Shown here piece by piece: positions 1 to 11,587 of a stretch of 64,000 nucleotides of DNA. Where the stretch lies: NCBI GenBank assembly GCA_002197995.1, contig NGZR01000004.1, positions 2,294,001-2,358,000 on the forward strand, given 5' to 3'. The stretch's first letter is position 1. Every line of letters starts with the position of its first letter. The notes under the pieces were generated by a model. That model saw nothing but the letters and a program-made list of their open reading frames with translations, had not been told where the DNA came from and did not search any database. The stretch is from Gaeumannomyces sp. JS-464 (taxonomy: Eukaryota > Ascomycota > Sordariomycetes > Magnaporthales > Magnaporthaceae). A program made the position numbers and the translations under genes.

Positions 1-253
1 CTAGATTGGGATATTCGTTTCGACATTATGGATATGTTGGTTTTGCAAAACCCTCCCCATACTCTAGACCCAACCATATGCTCATGCTACTCTCATCAAC
101 GCCGTGCGCGACCAAGCCAGAAGAAGAGGCCATTTCCAGAGGCTAGAAATGCCACCAGGTTGCATGTGCCTGCAATGCCTGCATGTGCAGACACAGATCT
201 CCATACGCATACAATACAGCTCCCAGACAGGCCATACATGAATCTGCCCATCG

Positions 254-1809
254 TCACATGAGACCGCCCAGGACGACCTTGCCCACGTTGGCGACCTCGT
301 TCTTGGCGCCGCTGCGGCTCGAGTCCTCAAACTCCTTGACGACGCCCTGGATGATGATCTTGCGGACCCTAGCGTCGGCCTTGGTGAAGAGCTCGGCCAC
401 GGACTGGTTGCACTCGCGCGGCGTGGGCAGCAGGCTCAGCAGGCGTGTGTAGCAATCGATCAAGACGTCGCAAAGCGTCGCGAACGTCTCGAAGAAGTCC
501 GGGTCGAAGGGCAGCGACGGCGTCAGCAGGTGCGTATACTCCTCGCCGGGCAGCAGGTCTGTGTCGTGCGCGGCGAAGGCCAGCACGCTGGTGTTGCCGC
601 CCTCGGCCCCGTCCGCGCCGCCGCCACCTGACTCGCCGCCGCCGCCGCCGCCGCCGCCAAAGACGCCGGCGGACCCGCCGTTGCTCTCGCTGGGCTCCAG
701 GGGAAAGCCGATGTCGTTGGCGCCCGAGGTGCGGCGCGTCTTGGCGCCCTGGGTGCCGCGGCGAAACATGTTTGGGATGCGGGCGCGGGACAGGGAGGAC
801 GCGGCCGAGGGCCCGTTCTCCGAGTGCAGGTTCTGGAAGGTCTCGAACTCTCCCAGCAGGACGTTGAGGCTGCGCAGGAACTCGAGCGGGGTGGACGAGT
901 TGAGGTCGATGACTGCGGGCAGGGAGAGACCGAGGAGCAGGTAGTTGGTCGCGCGGCGGGCGAGCTTGCGGCTGTCAAAGTAGGGCAGCCTGGCGAGGTC
1001 GGGCTTGTCGAAGAGCAGCGTGTTGAACCAGTAGACGCGGCCTTCGTGTCTGTATGGTTGTTTGCAGCGGTCAGTAAATAGGTAGTACTTAAGGGAGAGG
1101 GGCCGAGAACGCACGCCTTGCGCAGATAGTCCAGCGTTGATATCCTCTTGTTTGCCATGTCATGAATGTGCTGGTGGACCAGCGAAGACTCGCTCTGCAT
1201 GGCCACGCTGGTCGAGGGCGGGGCCAGCTGGCTGGGCGTGTAGCCGTTGGCTGAGGAGGGCGCGGTGCGAGTGAGCATCCTGGAGAAGGAGTCGGCCGAG
1301 AGGGGAGGGGACAAGCCAGCGTCGCGGTGGGTCGTGTGCGCAGCGAGGGCGCCGTTGTCGGGCAGGTTCGGGGGCGTCGAGTGGTCGGTTACGACGAAGA
1401 AGCCGCTGCGGCCTCCTCCAGCGCCGTCGGCGCCGGACCCATTCGAGGTCGAGCCGCGCCGTAGTCTCGCGAAGGAGGGTCTACGGGAGAGGGAGAAGGA
1501 AGGTCTGCGATCCTTGGCGGGCTTGTGCTGCGGCTCTGGCTGCGGCTGCTGCTGCTGCTGTTGCTGCTGCTGTTGCTGCTGCTGTTGGTCGGCCTGTCCC
1601 GAGGATTCGTTTGGGTCGGCGGTGTTGGGTCGTGATTTGTTGCCTGTGGAACCAGCTGGCGCTGATGGCGGCGGCGGCAGTGGAGGTGGAGGCTGCTGCA
1701 GGGAGCTGGCCGTCTGCGTCGCTGGCGGGGACGAATAGGCATTTTGAGGAAAGGAGTAGTTGGACGTTGCGCCCACCCTCGCGGCATCTCGCCCAGTTAT
1801 TTGGAACAT
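254..1809 (-). CDS. Conserved fungal low-complexity protein, function unknown
   Basis: Two-exon model: exon 1 1115-1809, a 65-bp intron 1050-1114 (donor GTGCGT, acceptor CAG), exon 2 254-1049, giving about 496 aa. The first ~230 residues are rich in Ser, Pro and Gln, with a polyglutamine run and a basic Ser/Arg patch around RRPSFSLSRRPSF. The conserved core spans the intron and runs from ISTLDYLRKAHEGRVYWFN to a segment ending in EFETFQNLH; it looks alpha-helical. A Gly-rich loop follows, then a second helical block to the C-terminus (FDPDFFETFATLCDVLIDCY). I do not recognise a named family. There is no signal peptide and no obvious membrane segment, so a cytosolic or cortical protein is likely but inferred. 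It diverges from the cytidylyltransferase gene on the other strand. The start is the first in-frame ATG of the open frame. Confidence 0.75.
1547..1587. repeat. CAG/CTG-type triplet run encoding polyglutamine
   Basis: An interrupted CTG/TTG triplet run on the + strand, read as CAG/CAA on the coding strand, encodes about 14 consecutive Gln in the N-terminal part of the 254-1809 gene. CAA interruptions are regular, which should limit slippage. Confidence 0.9.
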
Positions 1810-3587
1810 GGGCCGCTCCGCAGGCCGGGTTTAGACTCTAGGGCTCTCCGATTCGGTGCCGCCGCCCAGCTGGAGCGCGGTCGCTTGGGTGCAGCGATTG
1901 GTGAACCTGGGGGCGCTTTCAGCGCTGTCAGGGCGTAGCTTTAGCGCAGATTCCAGGCTGGCGGTGCGCTAGCTCGGAGGGAGCGGGGGCTGGCTGAGGC
2001 GAAGCGAGGAGCAATCCAGACGCTAGAATCTCGGCGCTCGATGTTAGTGAGAAATTTAGAACGCACTGAGACGATGGAATGGATCACAACGAGGCGATGG
2101 CTTCGATGGATTTACATAGGTATGCACTGGTCCGGAAAGAAGCGGAGACAATGCGATTTTATTTTAGCAGTGCCACAGAACAGACGCAAAATAGACGTGT
2201 CGCATTTTTTTTGTTTCTTTTTTGTAAGGCGTTGCGTCGTGATAGTCCAGCGGGATATCAGTGCCCAGCCATGTGTTTTAACCGACATCCCAGGAGGGCG
2301 ATATAGGGCCCCAGAGGTGTTATAGGCCCCCACCCTGACCGGCTCGAATTGGCCGTCAAGTCACATATTGCGCCATGGCGGGCGGCAAGCAGAAACGAGC
2401 AGAAGGTTGACCAGGACCATGGGAGAGCGGAAGGGCAGACATGAACCCATCTCGGCCAATGCCGGCAGCACAGCCCGGAGTCTAGAGCGGCGAGGGGCGA
2501 AGGGCGAGGAGTTGTTGCAGGGACTGGGGGCGATGCCAAAGCAGTTGAGACGGCCTCGTAGTGATGTTTGGGCGGCGCAAGGGGCCTGAAACGCATGGCA
2601 ATCGGGACCGGCAAGGAGGATGTCGACGAACAAAGCGCACTTGAGTGCCTCATCCGAGATTCTTGCATGGATTCCTGCCCAGGAGAAGGCGCTTGCCACT
2701 CGAGGGAAGGGGCTGTTCCCTACCGCAGGAATTCGTCTTATATGCCATGTAGAGTCGGCCCGGTGCAGGAGACAGTCGAGTTCTTTTTTCTTTTACCTTG
2801 GTTGTGGCCAATGTCTCGAGCTCGGTTGCTAACATCACACAGCACCTGTGGGGGAGAGGACGGATGGGGCAGATTGAAGCCGTGTTTCCGAGACCGTTGA
2901 AACAAACAACCGGGCACCCTAATTAGAGGGTCAACGAGAGGTCAGTTTGCCATCCATTCAATCTGGGCCATGTGCACGGTGGGTATTGGTGGTATCACGG
3001 TAAGGGCATTCAGTAGCACATGCAATTCCATTGGCGCCCATTCAGTCGCAAAGTCCACCATGCACATGTCGCCAACGCTCGCACACGCAGAGGTGACCGA
3101 GACCGTTGAGACCAGCTCTAGCCGGCTCGCCAGGCTAGACTGGCTGGCTGGCTGGCTGGCTTAACCCAATCGGTGGGCGGACACCTATTGTGGCAGGCAC
3201 GCAGGCCAGACCGAGCCCGCCCAGCGCCGTGGCCGACGATCGCAGCACGACTGGAGGTTAAAGTGGGCCGGCGCACCTGCCTTTGCTGCCCCTCTTGCTT
3301 GCGGTTGAGGTGGCAGCAACAGCTCACATTGGCTGAAATGGTGTGTAAAATGCGCGCGCGTCTTTCATGTGGCCTCGGGGATTGGACTCGCTCAACCCAG
3401 TCGGTTCGACGCCTCGTAGCCAATTTTGTATATCAAGCCGCTCCGACCCGAAAGTCTGCTGAGCTCGACACTCGACCGACTCTTTGCCCAGCGGCTCTCA
3501 GACTTTTGATATCAAGCCTGCATGGTGCAGTCCCCTCCGTCCCCCAGCTCACCACACCGACGCCACGCGCGTCCCTTGCTGCGAATC
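1810..3587. other. Divergent intergenic region (about 1.8 kb)
   Basis: This lies between the minus-strand low-complexity gene and the plus-strand cytidylyltransferase and must hold both promoters. I see no convincing coding region: the short open frames have no recognisable content. It contains pyrimidine-rich stretches and a (TGGC)n run at 3140-3161. Confidence 0.6.
3140..3161. repeat. (TGGC)n microsatellite
   Basis: About five tandem TGGC units lie some 430 bp upstream of the cytidylyltransferase start. Confidence 0.85.
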
Positions 3588-5409
3588 ATGGCCACTGCCT
3601 CGGAAGCCCTACCGCCGGGGGACCCTGCCCCTGAGCTTCTAGAAAACCGCATCTGGATAGACGGTTGTTTCGATTTCTTCCACCATGGTATGTCCTCGTG
3701 TTGAGTGGCCACGGCCTTGGCTTTCCGCTCCCCCACTATCGCCCAGTGCCCCTAAGCCCACCCCCTAGACCTCCTCCTTTGATGGGCTATCAACGCCTAT
3801 TTGCAGGTACCGCGAAGTGAAAGTATCACATCCGGATATGCGCTGTGAGACTCGTCGGACGAGTCACTATACAGGGGCAGCGGTGGGCGGGAGATGGACA
3901 AGCGTGACAGTGACAAAAGGTGGGCTGACAAGGACTCGACTTTGCTCATCACACCACAGGCCATGCCGGTGCCATAGTCCAGGCTCGGCTATTAGGCGAT
4001 GAGCTCTACATTGGAGTCCACTCGGACGAAGCCATCTTGGAAAACAAGGGGCCCACCGTCATGACGATGGAGGAACGGTTAGACCTGGCCCTTCCAGAAT
4101 GAGCGTGCTTGCTGCCCTAGCCGAGGGACACCTGAACTGATCCCATGCCTCTTCATCCGACCTGTCCGGGTTGGTCCGGAAGAGCAAGGTACCAAACGAT
4201 AGACTAGCTGCCGTCGACGCATGCAGATGGGTCACTCAGTCTGTCCCCAATGCCCCCTACGTGACAGAGCTTGACTGGATCTCGCACTTTGGGTGCAAAT
4301 ATGTGGTGCACGGCGACGACATCACGTCAGACTCGAGCGGCGAGGACTGCTACCGCTTCGTCAAGGCTGCCAACCGCTTCAAGGTGGTTAAGCGCACGCC
4401 AAGCATCTCGACCACGGACTTGGTTGGCCGCATGCTCCTATGCACCAAGACACATCACATCCGCTCCCTCAAGGCCGCCCTGGCTGGAACCGAGGGCCCC
4501 GGCACTGCCGCCGAGCGCGACACCCAGGGTATGGCCATGACGGAGCGCATCCGTCTCTACGCCACCGACGAGACCGCTACGAGGCCCGGCGTCGATGTCT
4601 GGTTCTGGTCCGCCTCCGAGGAGGCCAAGCAGTTGGACGATGCTGAGGAGAAGGGATCGTTCCGCGAGATGATCCCGGCACCGCGCCCACGGCCGGGACA
4701 GCGGGTCGTTTATGTCGACGGCGGCTTCGACCTCTTCTCGAGCGGCCACATCGAGTTTCTCCGCTTAGTCGTCAAGGAAGAGGAAGAGCTCGCGCGCAAA
4801 GAAGGCTGGTTCTCGCAACAGGCCGTCGACGAGCGCAAGGGCAAGGGCGCCGACTATCCGCCCGCCTATGTTGTGGCCGGAATCCACGACGACAGTGTCA
4901 TCAACCACTGGAAGGGCGTCAACTACCCCGTCATGAACATCTATGAGCGAGGACTGTGCGTGCTGCAGTGCAGGGTGAGTTGGTGCTGGCGCTTTGCCAT
5001 ACAGTTTCCTGGTGAGGGACGAGATTTGATACTGTGCCGGAATGCTGACTACCCCGTGCTTTGTCAGTACATCAACGCTGTTGTGTTCGGCGCACCCTTC
5101 ACGCCGACAAAGTCGTACCTCACATCGCTCCCGTGGGGCACCCCCGACGCCGTATACCACGGGCCAACATCGTTCATGCCCCTGACGTACGACCCGTACA
5201 CAGCACCCAAGGAGATGGGCATCTACCGCGAGATCGGGGTGCACGGGTTTGCAGACGTCAACGCGGCCACCATTGTGCTGCGGATAATGAAGAGCCGAGA
5301 CCTGTACGAGGCCAGGCAGAAGGCCAAGGGGATGAAGGCCGACCTGGAGGAGGCCCACCGACAGCGGGAGCTGCTTGAGGAGGAGCAGAGGAAGAAGGAG
5401 GCTCGTTGA
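3588..5409 (+). CDS. Ethanolamine-phosphate cytidylyltransferase
   Basis: Catalyses CTP + phosphoethanolamine to CDP-ethanolamine in the Kennedy pathway of phosphatidylethanolamine synthesis; family of yeast Ect1 and human PCYT2. Four exons: 3588-3687, 3960-4077, 4203-4974 and 5068-5409, about 443 aa, with all junctions in frame. The 93-bp third intron (GTGAGT...CAG) has no stop, so an unspliced read would add 31 residues. The N-terminal nucleotidyltransferase domain has WIDGCFDFFHHGHAG (the HxGH motif spans intron 1), then VHSDEAILENKGP, KYVVHGDDITSD and ISTTDLVGRML. The second domain starts at YVDGGFDLFSSGHIEFL, where the HxGH His is replaced by Ser. An in-frame ATG 66 bp upstream (3522) is an alternative start; 3588 puts the least non-conserved sequence before the domain. 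The C-terminus is a charged helix. Confidence 0.93.
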
Positions 5410-6908
5410 AGCTGGATGAGGAGGGAGGGGGAGGGAGACGAGACACCGCCGCTGTGGTTGCTCGCATCTCCCTTTCTTCAAACAGCCAACGGGCTCCGAC
5501 GAACTTGGATGTATTGCACAGTCGGCGCGGAATATCAGTCGGATTTCCGAAGCTTGGAAAGGGTGGTAAGAGCCGTGGATGAAAGAAGCTCTGGGTTTGG
5601 AGCGGTCAGATATAATTAATTCAATAACATCACACCGTCACCCCTCCTGGAGACATGGTGCATCCCGATAGGACCTATTTTCAACCACTCAACTGGATGG
5701 TTGGCCGTGGATTACCTACTCAGCAAGGCAGAGCCCGAACTTCTGCAGGAGGTGTGAGAATTGCAACACACCCACATACCCACATCTACAGAGAATCGCA
5801 AATCGTGGGGGCTTGAGTGGCGGGACAACCAATAGCCTTAACTGGGAACAAAAATGCAAGTCAGCGGCAAGTCGCCGAAGCGTCTGATCTCATCCGTTCG
5901 GGGACAGTTGCAAGAGGCCATCAATCGCGATGCGGCGAAGATGCTTGGACAAGGCAGGTTGCGATTAGGTAAAGCCGGGTCATTCTGGTCACAAGGCACC
6001 GTCTCGACCCCGGGCAGCGCAGCTCTTCCAGGTGGCACCTAACCTGAACCCGAACCGAGGCGCGGGGGCTGGGGAGGCCCAACAAAGGCAATTGCCGTCT
6101 ATTGGCGGCTATTCTCGGTCGTCTGGTCGCGGGCCACACACGCGACTCAATTCCGCGACGTCAGCGCAAACGCAGCGCACACGCAGCCAACAAAGGCCAA
6201 ACGCCAAACAGAACCTGCGAGGGCGCTCCCCGGCCACCAGACGTCCACCCCCACCAGACAAGCCCCGGGGTCGGCCGCGGCACTGCGACTGCAGAAGGGC
6301 CCAGCACGTACGCAGGTTTGGTACGTCACCATGCTCATGCAGAGCAACCCTGGAGGTGTGTCCTCGGCTGCGGGCGCCCACGCCCTCTTATCTTGCCCCG
6401 TCGTCTGCGAGCTCGGACGTCGACAAGATAATGGGCTAGCGGCCCCCGCCCCGCGGCCAACATTTTTTCTGCTGTCCAGAGTGGTGGTGGCCGAGGGCCC
6501 GCCAGCCCGGGTTGCGACGGCCCGGCGGCTTCGGCTGATCGAGATCTGGAACTTCTGGAACCGACACGGGCGGTCAAGAGAAGTTGGCCTGCCACTCCTG
6601 TCTGCACTGCTCTGCGCTGCTCTGCACCCCCGGATATCGGGAGGTTCTCTAGATATGGATAGTCTAACCATAAAGCCGGGCTTGGCTACCCCCTCCGCTC
6701 TTTTTCTTTTTTCGATATCGTCTTGTCAACTAGAGGCATTTTCCCACAACCCGAAGGGCGTGACGCCCTACATGTAACATCTATTCCGGTCCAGCTGCCC
6801 ACCATCTCCATCCATTCATTCCACTCCCTTCCATGCCGTCAAGGAACTCTCGGGGGGCACACTCTCACAGAAAATGTCTTGGCTATACAGGGCCTGTCTT
6901 GATCTCCC
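5410..6908. other. Intergenic region upstream of the aminotransferase
   Basis: No supported gene. It has GC-rich non-coding composition with several short open frames on both strands that lack family signatures. The first part should hold the cytidylyltransferase 3' end. Confidence 0.55.
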
Positions 6909-6924
6909 ATTGGCCAATGAGTCA
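6909..6924 (+). promoter_or_regulatory. Palindromic CCAAT box overlapping a Gcn4/CPC-1 site
   Basis: The sequence ATTGGCCAATGAGTCA combines a 10-bp palindrome carrying CCAAT on both strands with a perfect TGAGTCA, sharing one T. TGAGTCA is the consensus of Gcn4/CPC-1/CpcA, the general amino-acid-control activator, and CCAAT is bound by the Hap/CBC complex. It lies about 470 bp upstream of the branched-chain aminotransferase ATG, a plausible target. Binding is inferred. Confidence 0.6.
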
Positions 6925-7389
6925 CCTGCCCAAAAAAGTCTCCAGCGCAAGGATGCCGTCAAGGGCCGCCCCCTGGCGGGTCTGGCTGCACACTGGCTCC
7001 TTTTTAAGCTTCTCATGTCCACGGTCAGGAACGCTTTGTTCGTTCTTCTCCTTTTCTCCTCAGACTTGACTTCCTTCATATCCAATACCCTGACCTCTCT
7101 GATCTTCCGTCCAAGTGGCTTCGGCTCGTTTCTCGTTTCTTTTGATCCGATCACTATAATACCAGCGCAGTTGAACTGAGCTGCTGTCACAACCGGCCTC
7201 ACTGCACCCTCGTCATCGCCTCCGGGGCTCCTTTGTTCATATTCCCGTCACCTCGACATCACTTGAGCATATCCGTATAGGGGCGTCACCACATAATCCG
7301 TATCTTGGTATCCAGGTACAATTACCTGCTCGCACAAGGACGGACGGTCAGCCACTTGAGAAGTGAGACAGGGAGCGAAAGCACCAACC

Positions 7390-8778
7390 ATGGCTCCGCC
7401 AGCGGCTATTACCCCCGTGACCCCCGGACCCCTGTTCCCAACAAGGGCGGCCCGGACACAAACCTCACCGCCGTGGCGCTTGAGCACAAGCTGGAGGAGG
7501 TCAAGCACGATGCGTCGGCGGCCGCATCCAGCCTGCAGGAGTTGGACGCCTCAAAACTGATCTACAAGCTCACGACAAGCCCGAGGACGGTGCCGGACCC
7601 CGTCGCCGCCGTGAGCGGTAACGAAACCATCTGCACGGATCACATGATAACAGCGAACTGGGATGTCAAGACAGGTTGGTCTGCGCCCTCGCTGCACGCC
7701 TACGGGCCCCTGAGCCTGATGCCCACCGCGTCGGTGCTGCACTACGCCACCGAGTGCTTCGAGGGGCTGAAGGTGTACCGGGGCTACGACGGCAAGCTGC
7801 GCCTGTTCCGGCCCGACCGCAACGCGGAGCGCATGCTCATATCGTCGGTCCGCATCTCGCTCCCGACGTTCCCGCCAAAGGCGCTGGAGCAGCTCATGCT
7901 CGCGCTCATGGCCGTCGACGGGCCCAAGTGGCTGCCCCGCGACCGGCCCGGCACGTACCTGTACCTCCGGCCGACCATGATCGGCACGCAGCCGGCGCTG
8001 GGCGTGCAGGCGCCCAGCCAGGCCATGCTCTACATCATCGCCAGCTACATGCCCGTCATGGACCAACCCCAGGGCGGCATGCGCCTGCACACGTCGCCCG
8101 AGGACATGATCCGCGCCTGGGTCGGCGGCTTCGGCTACGCAAAGGTCGGCGCCAACTATGGCCCCAGCCTGCTGGCCACGCGCGAGGCCCGCTCCAGGGG
8201 GTTCGGCCAGATCCTCTGGCTGTACGGGCCCGAGGGCTACTGCACCGAGGCCGGCGCCAGCAACTTCTTCGTCGTGTGGCGCGACGGGGACTCGGGCCGC
8301 CTGCAGCTCGTCACCGCCCCGCTCGACGACCGCCTCATCCTCGACGGCATCACGCGCCGCAGCGTCGTTCAGCTGGCCAGGGAGAGGCTGGCTGGCGAGA
8401 TCGACGTGGTCGAGCGCCGCTACACCATTGATGAGGTCTTTGCCGCACAGGCCGAGGGCCGGCTGGTGGAGTCGTTTGCGGCTGGTACTGCGGTGAGTTT
8501 CCTCTCTATATAGTGTCTTCCCCGTTTATTTTTCTTGTTCTGCGACCATCGGTGGATGTTGAAGGACTAGCAAAGCTGACCTCTATACGCCAACCCCCTT
8601 CCAGTTCTTCGTCACTCCCGTCTCCCTGATCCACCACCGTGGCAAGGACGCGCCTATCTCCATGGGCGAGAAGGGCGACGGCGGCAAATACACGCTCCAG
8701 CTGAAGCAATGGCTTAAGGACATCATGTACGGCAACGAGCAGCACGAGTGGGGCGTCGTCGTCCAGGAGGAGCAGTAA
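7390..8778 (+). CDS. Branched-chain amino acid aminotransferase
   Basis: PLP enzyme of fold type IV that interconverts Leu, Ile and Val with their 2-oxo acids using 2-oxoglutarate/glutamate. The body is well conserved: CTDHMITANWD, HYATECFEGLKVYRGYDG, YLYLRPTMIG, then GYAKVGANYGP, whose Lys (8142-8144) is the expected PLP Schiff-base residue, and CTEAGASNFFVVW, which binds PLP phosphate. A 112-bp intron (8493-8604, GTGAGT...CAG) joins SFAAGTA to FFVTPV; the last exon is 8605-8778. The start is a problem. The ATG at 7390 has a good context (CAACCATGG) and begins MAPPAAITPV, but it is one frame off the conserved body. One extra base in a nearby C run (about 7421-7436) would join them; a 5' exon is the alternative. 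About 460 aa expected. Confidence 0.9.
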
Positions 8779-9235
8779 TCAGCACCACATACTTCCTTTT
8801 TTTTTTCACGAGGGACCCCCCGGGACGACCAAAAGAACCAAAAGTCGGCATTTTCACGTATTGGCAGGCGTTCAGAAAATGGGTCGGGGTTCTATGTCCA
8901 CATTGCGTCAAACAGCATTCTTGTTTTGTTTATTATTGCGCTCGAGCGTTCGCGCACTAAGAATCGCTCAGAGAGCTCTGAGAGAAAGGTCCAGTCGTTG
9001 TCTAGTTAGCAGCACGCTAGATTCTTCCTCCAAGCGTCCTCAAATAGTTGTGGTTTTATGTGACGGCTAAATATGTTGAATGGCACAGCAGTCCAGCAGC
9101 CGGTATGGCAACCTATCTTCACAATTCGACGAAATTCCAAAGCGAAGGAAAGGGAAATTAACGACCATAGTGGGCGGGGAAAAAATCGGAGCAAAAATAG
9201 CGGCAACAAAGCATCCAACACGGCAGCCACACGTC
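8779..9235. other. Convergent 3' intergenic region
   Basis: A T-rich stretch lies right after the aminotransferase stop, and no coding region is supported. The two flanking genes converge here. Confidence 0.5.
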
Positions 9236-10429
9236 TCATCCGAAGAGCTCGGTGTCGGCAGCCTGCGCCTCGCTTTGCTGGATCTTGATTCTCTCCTAAA
9301 AATTACCTCTTTGTTAGAATGATGAGACTGGGGAGCATTAACACAAGAAGTGCTGCAGCCTACCTTTTTCCAGCGGGTGTGAATGTCCTGGAGAGGTACA
9401 GAGCTGTTGTTAGCATGGGTGCTTTATACATGGAACCTTCGTTAGGATACAAATTACCTTTTCTGTGTGATCTGCCTTCTTGATCGCAGCATCGCCAAGC
9501 TCCTTGAGCTCGGTTCTGGCCTCCGAAATCACCTTTCGGATCTCGGCACCGACCTCGGCCTCGGCGGCAACCTTGGCCTTTTTAGTTGGCAGGCCCCCAT
9601 CGCTGTCGAGCTGTTTACTGATCTGCTTGATCTGACCGTCCAGGGTCTCCCAGTCGTTCTAGAGCTTGGAGACTTCCACCATGGCCTTTTCAAGCTTGGC
9701 GTTGAGATCCTTGGCCATGGTGCCGAGCCTGACCTGCCCCTTTTCTGGGCCGAGGTCAAGCTTGATATCGGACAGCGGCTTGATCGTCCACTTCTGATGC
9801 TCGCGGACGGCAGCAATCCACTCCTTGTCACTCTGCTTCAAGGCGTCAAGCTTGGCCAGGATCACGGCGTGTGCCTCGTCGATCTTCTTCATTGACTTCG
9901 TCTCTAGGGCACGGGCCCTGCCTCCGTACGTGGCTGCCGTGAACATTGTTAGATGCCTGGTGGGCACGAAAGGCGGAGGCAGAGACAGATGGCCCTGTGG
10001 GTTCTTACACTCCAACTTGGTCACATTTGCGACGTTGGGTGGCGCTAGAGGGGGACTGCTACTGTTCCTTGGGGCGCTGGTGACGCCGTCATCCTCTGCG
10101 GCAGCATTGCGGGCATCCAAGTCGCGCTTCAGCGTCTTGAAGAAGGCCTCGGTAGGGTTTTCGGGCAGCGGCGTGGGCTCGCGCAGCTTCGGGGGCTTGT
10201 GGGGCGGGACACTGGGTCTGAGGAACTCAAGGCGGGCTCTGATGCTGTGCGTGGTCGGGGGCTTTTTCGTGCTGCCTGTCGTGTTGGTCTTCTTCACGCC
10301 GTTTTCGTGAAGGCGGCGCTTGTCCGTCTCGATGGACGGCTGGAGGTGGGCGCGGCCCATCCGGGGTCCCTGGCAGGCGGCATCACAACGCGCGGGATAC
10401 GACTCTTTTGTGTTCAGATTTGGTTCCAT
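9236..10429 (-). CDS. Predicted coiled-coil protein with one in-frame TAG
   Basis: Four-exon model: 10009-10429, intron 9934-10008 (GTAAGA donor, CTAAC branch site, CAG); 9458-9933, intron 9388-9457; a 24-bp micro-exon 9364-9387 encoding DIHTRWKK; intron 9296-9363; last exon 9236-9295. All junctions keep phase, giving about 326 aa. The N-terminal part is basic and Pro-rich. The C-terminal half is charged and helical (KKIDEAHAVILAKLDALKQ, then AEVGAEIRKVISEARTELK), so a coiled coil is likely. A TAG at 9659-9661 interrupts this half; the frame stays open and convincing on both sides (EVSKL, then NDWETLDGQIKQI), so it looks like a CAG-to-TAG change or an error. I do not recognise the family. The start is uncertain: the frame stays open to an ATG at 10739-10741. 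Confidence 0.55.
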
Positions 10430-11587
10430 TGAGACACCCGGGCCTGCCTTGGTGGATGGGTGCACAGGCGGTTCCTCCACCCTGTAGGTGGATGCTACAT
10501 CATCATCTGTCTCGGCCAGACTAAAAGAATTATAGGCATTAGAGGCAGGGAGGGAAACCACGCAAGGAAGCCGCGTAGGAAGCCAAATGGGTGAGGAAGT
10601 CGCGGGGTAGATCCCGGTCTCATCTCGGATTTGGCAGCCTAACAGGAAGGCGCAACTCCGGAATGTGTTTCGCCCGGCACACCAATAGAAGGACCCAATG
10701 GCCAGCGGCACCCGGACCTTCCCGTTCTGTCCAACCGCCATGGTGCCGCCCGCCTTGGTCGTGCGCCCTCACGGCTCCGAATGCCGCTTTTGGATGGGCA
10801 ATGTAGCATTTCCTTTTAGCAAAGGCACCATCGCCCCGGCCGATCCTCACCGATCAACGCGCGTTGCGGTAGGGGCCACCGGCAATGACCGGAAACAAGC
10901 TTTTTAGCCAGTGGTTAAGCACTTCACTGGCGGGTCTTGGCCCCTCCATGCATGGTGGGATCGAGCCCCCTGTCCCCTTCGCTGCCGTGCAGTGCGTGCC
11001 TGCCTTCCATGAAGGGGATGGTTATGTACCATTGGCCTGCCACCACACAGCAAATCCGGTCCTTTATTCCCCAATGGCTTTCCCCAGGAGTCTTCCTCAG
11101 CCCCGTTGGTCCGTCTCTCGTATAAAGATATGGTACCAATCTGCCTCGGGTCGCTGCTGGTTGATGACTCGCCCTGAGATGCAGCCGTATTACATCAGTA
11201 TGCAGGCACATGAATATCATCCCCGCTTCCGGCCTCCTGAGAGGGGCTGTTGGTCTCTCCCCGACGGGAAGGTGCCATTTGTGGGCGGGTACTCTTGACT
11301 CTGTTATCTCGGACTGGATTGTTGGAGGGGGCGGGAATCATGTGCGCCCTGAGGAGGTGGTACTGGGCGCACAGAGAGGCTGGGCAAGGGCATGCAGTGA
11401 GGCCTTTTTGTTCCTGAAGTTCACGGTATTAATATCACACATTACTGCTCTGTCCCGGCCATCCTCCTCCTGTGCCCTCCAGTCTGGCTTTTCACCCTTG
11501 GGCAGCCGGTGACTACCAATAGTGCCTCGTCGGATTTTGGAGGTCTCCCGGTCTAGACGGAGCAAGCGGTCCTTGCACAAAAGCACC
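10430..11587. other. Divergent intergenic region before the sedolisin gene
   Basis: No supported gene, apart from the possible N-terminal extension of the minus-strand coiled-coil gene up to 10741. A TATAAAG lies near 11124. The rest is probably promoter and 5' untranslated sequence. Confidence 0.5.

Noticed and set aside
445..867. Arg/Ala-rich open frame on the + strand opposite the first gene
   Set aside because: Antisense shadow of GC-rich coding exons, with biased composition and no family features.
7676..8431. Long + strand frame inside the aminotransferase
   Set aside because: Overlaps the conserved enzyme in another frame; Arg/His/Pro-rich composition typical of a shadow frame.
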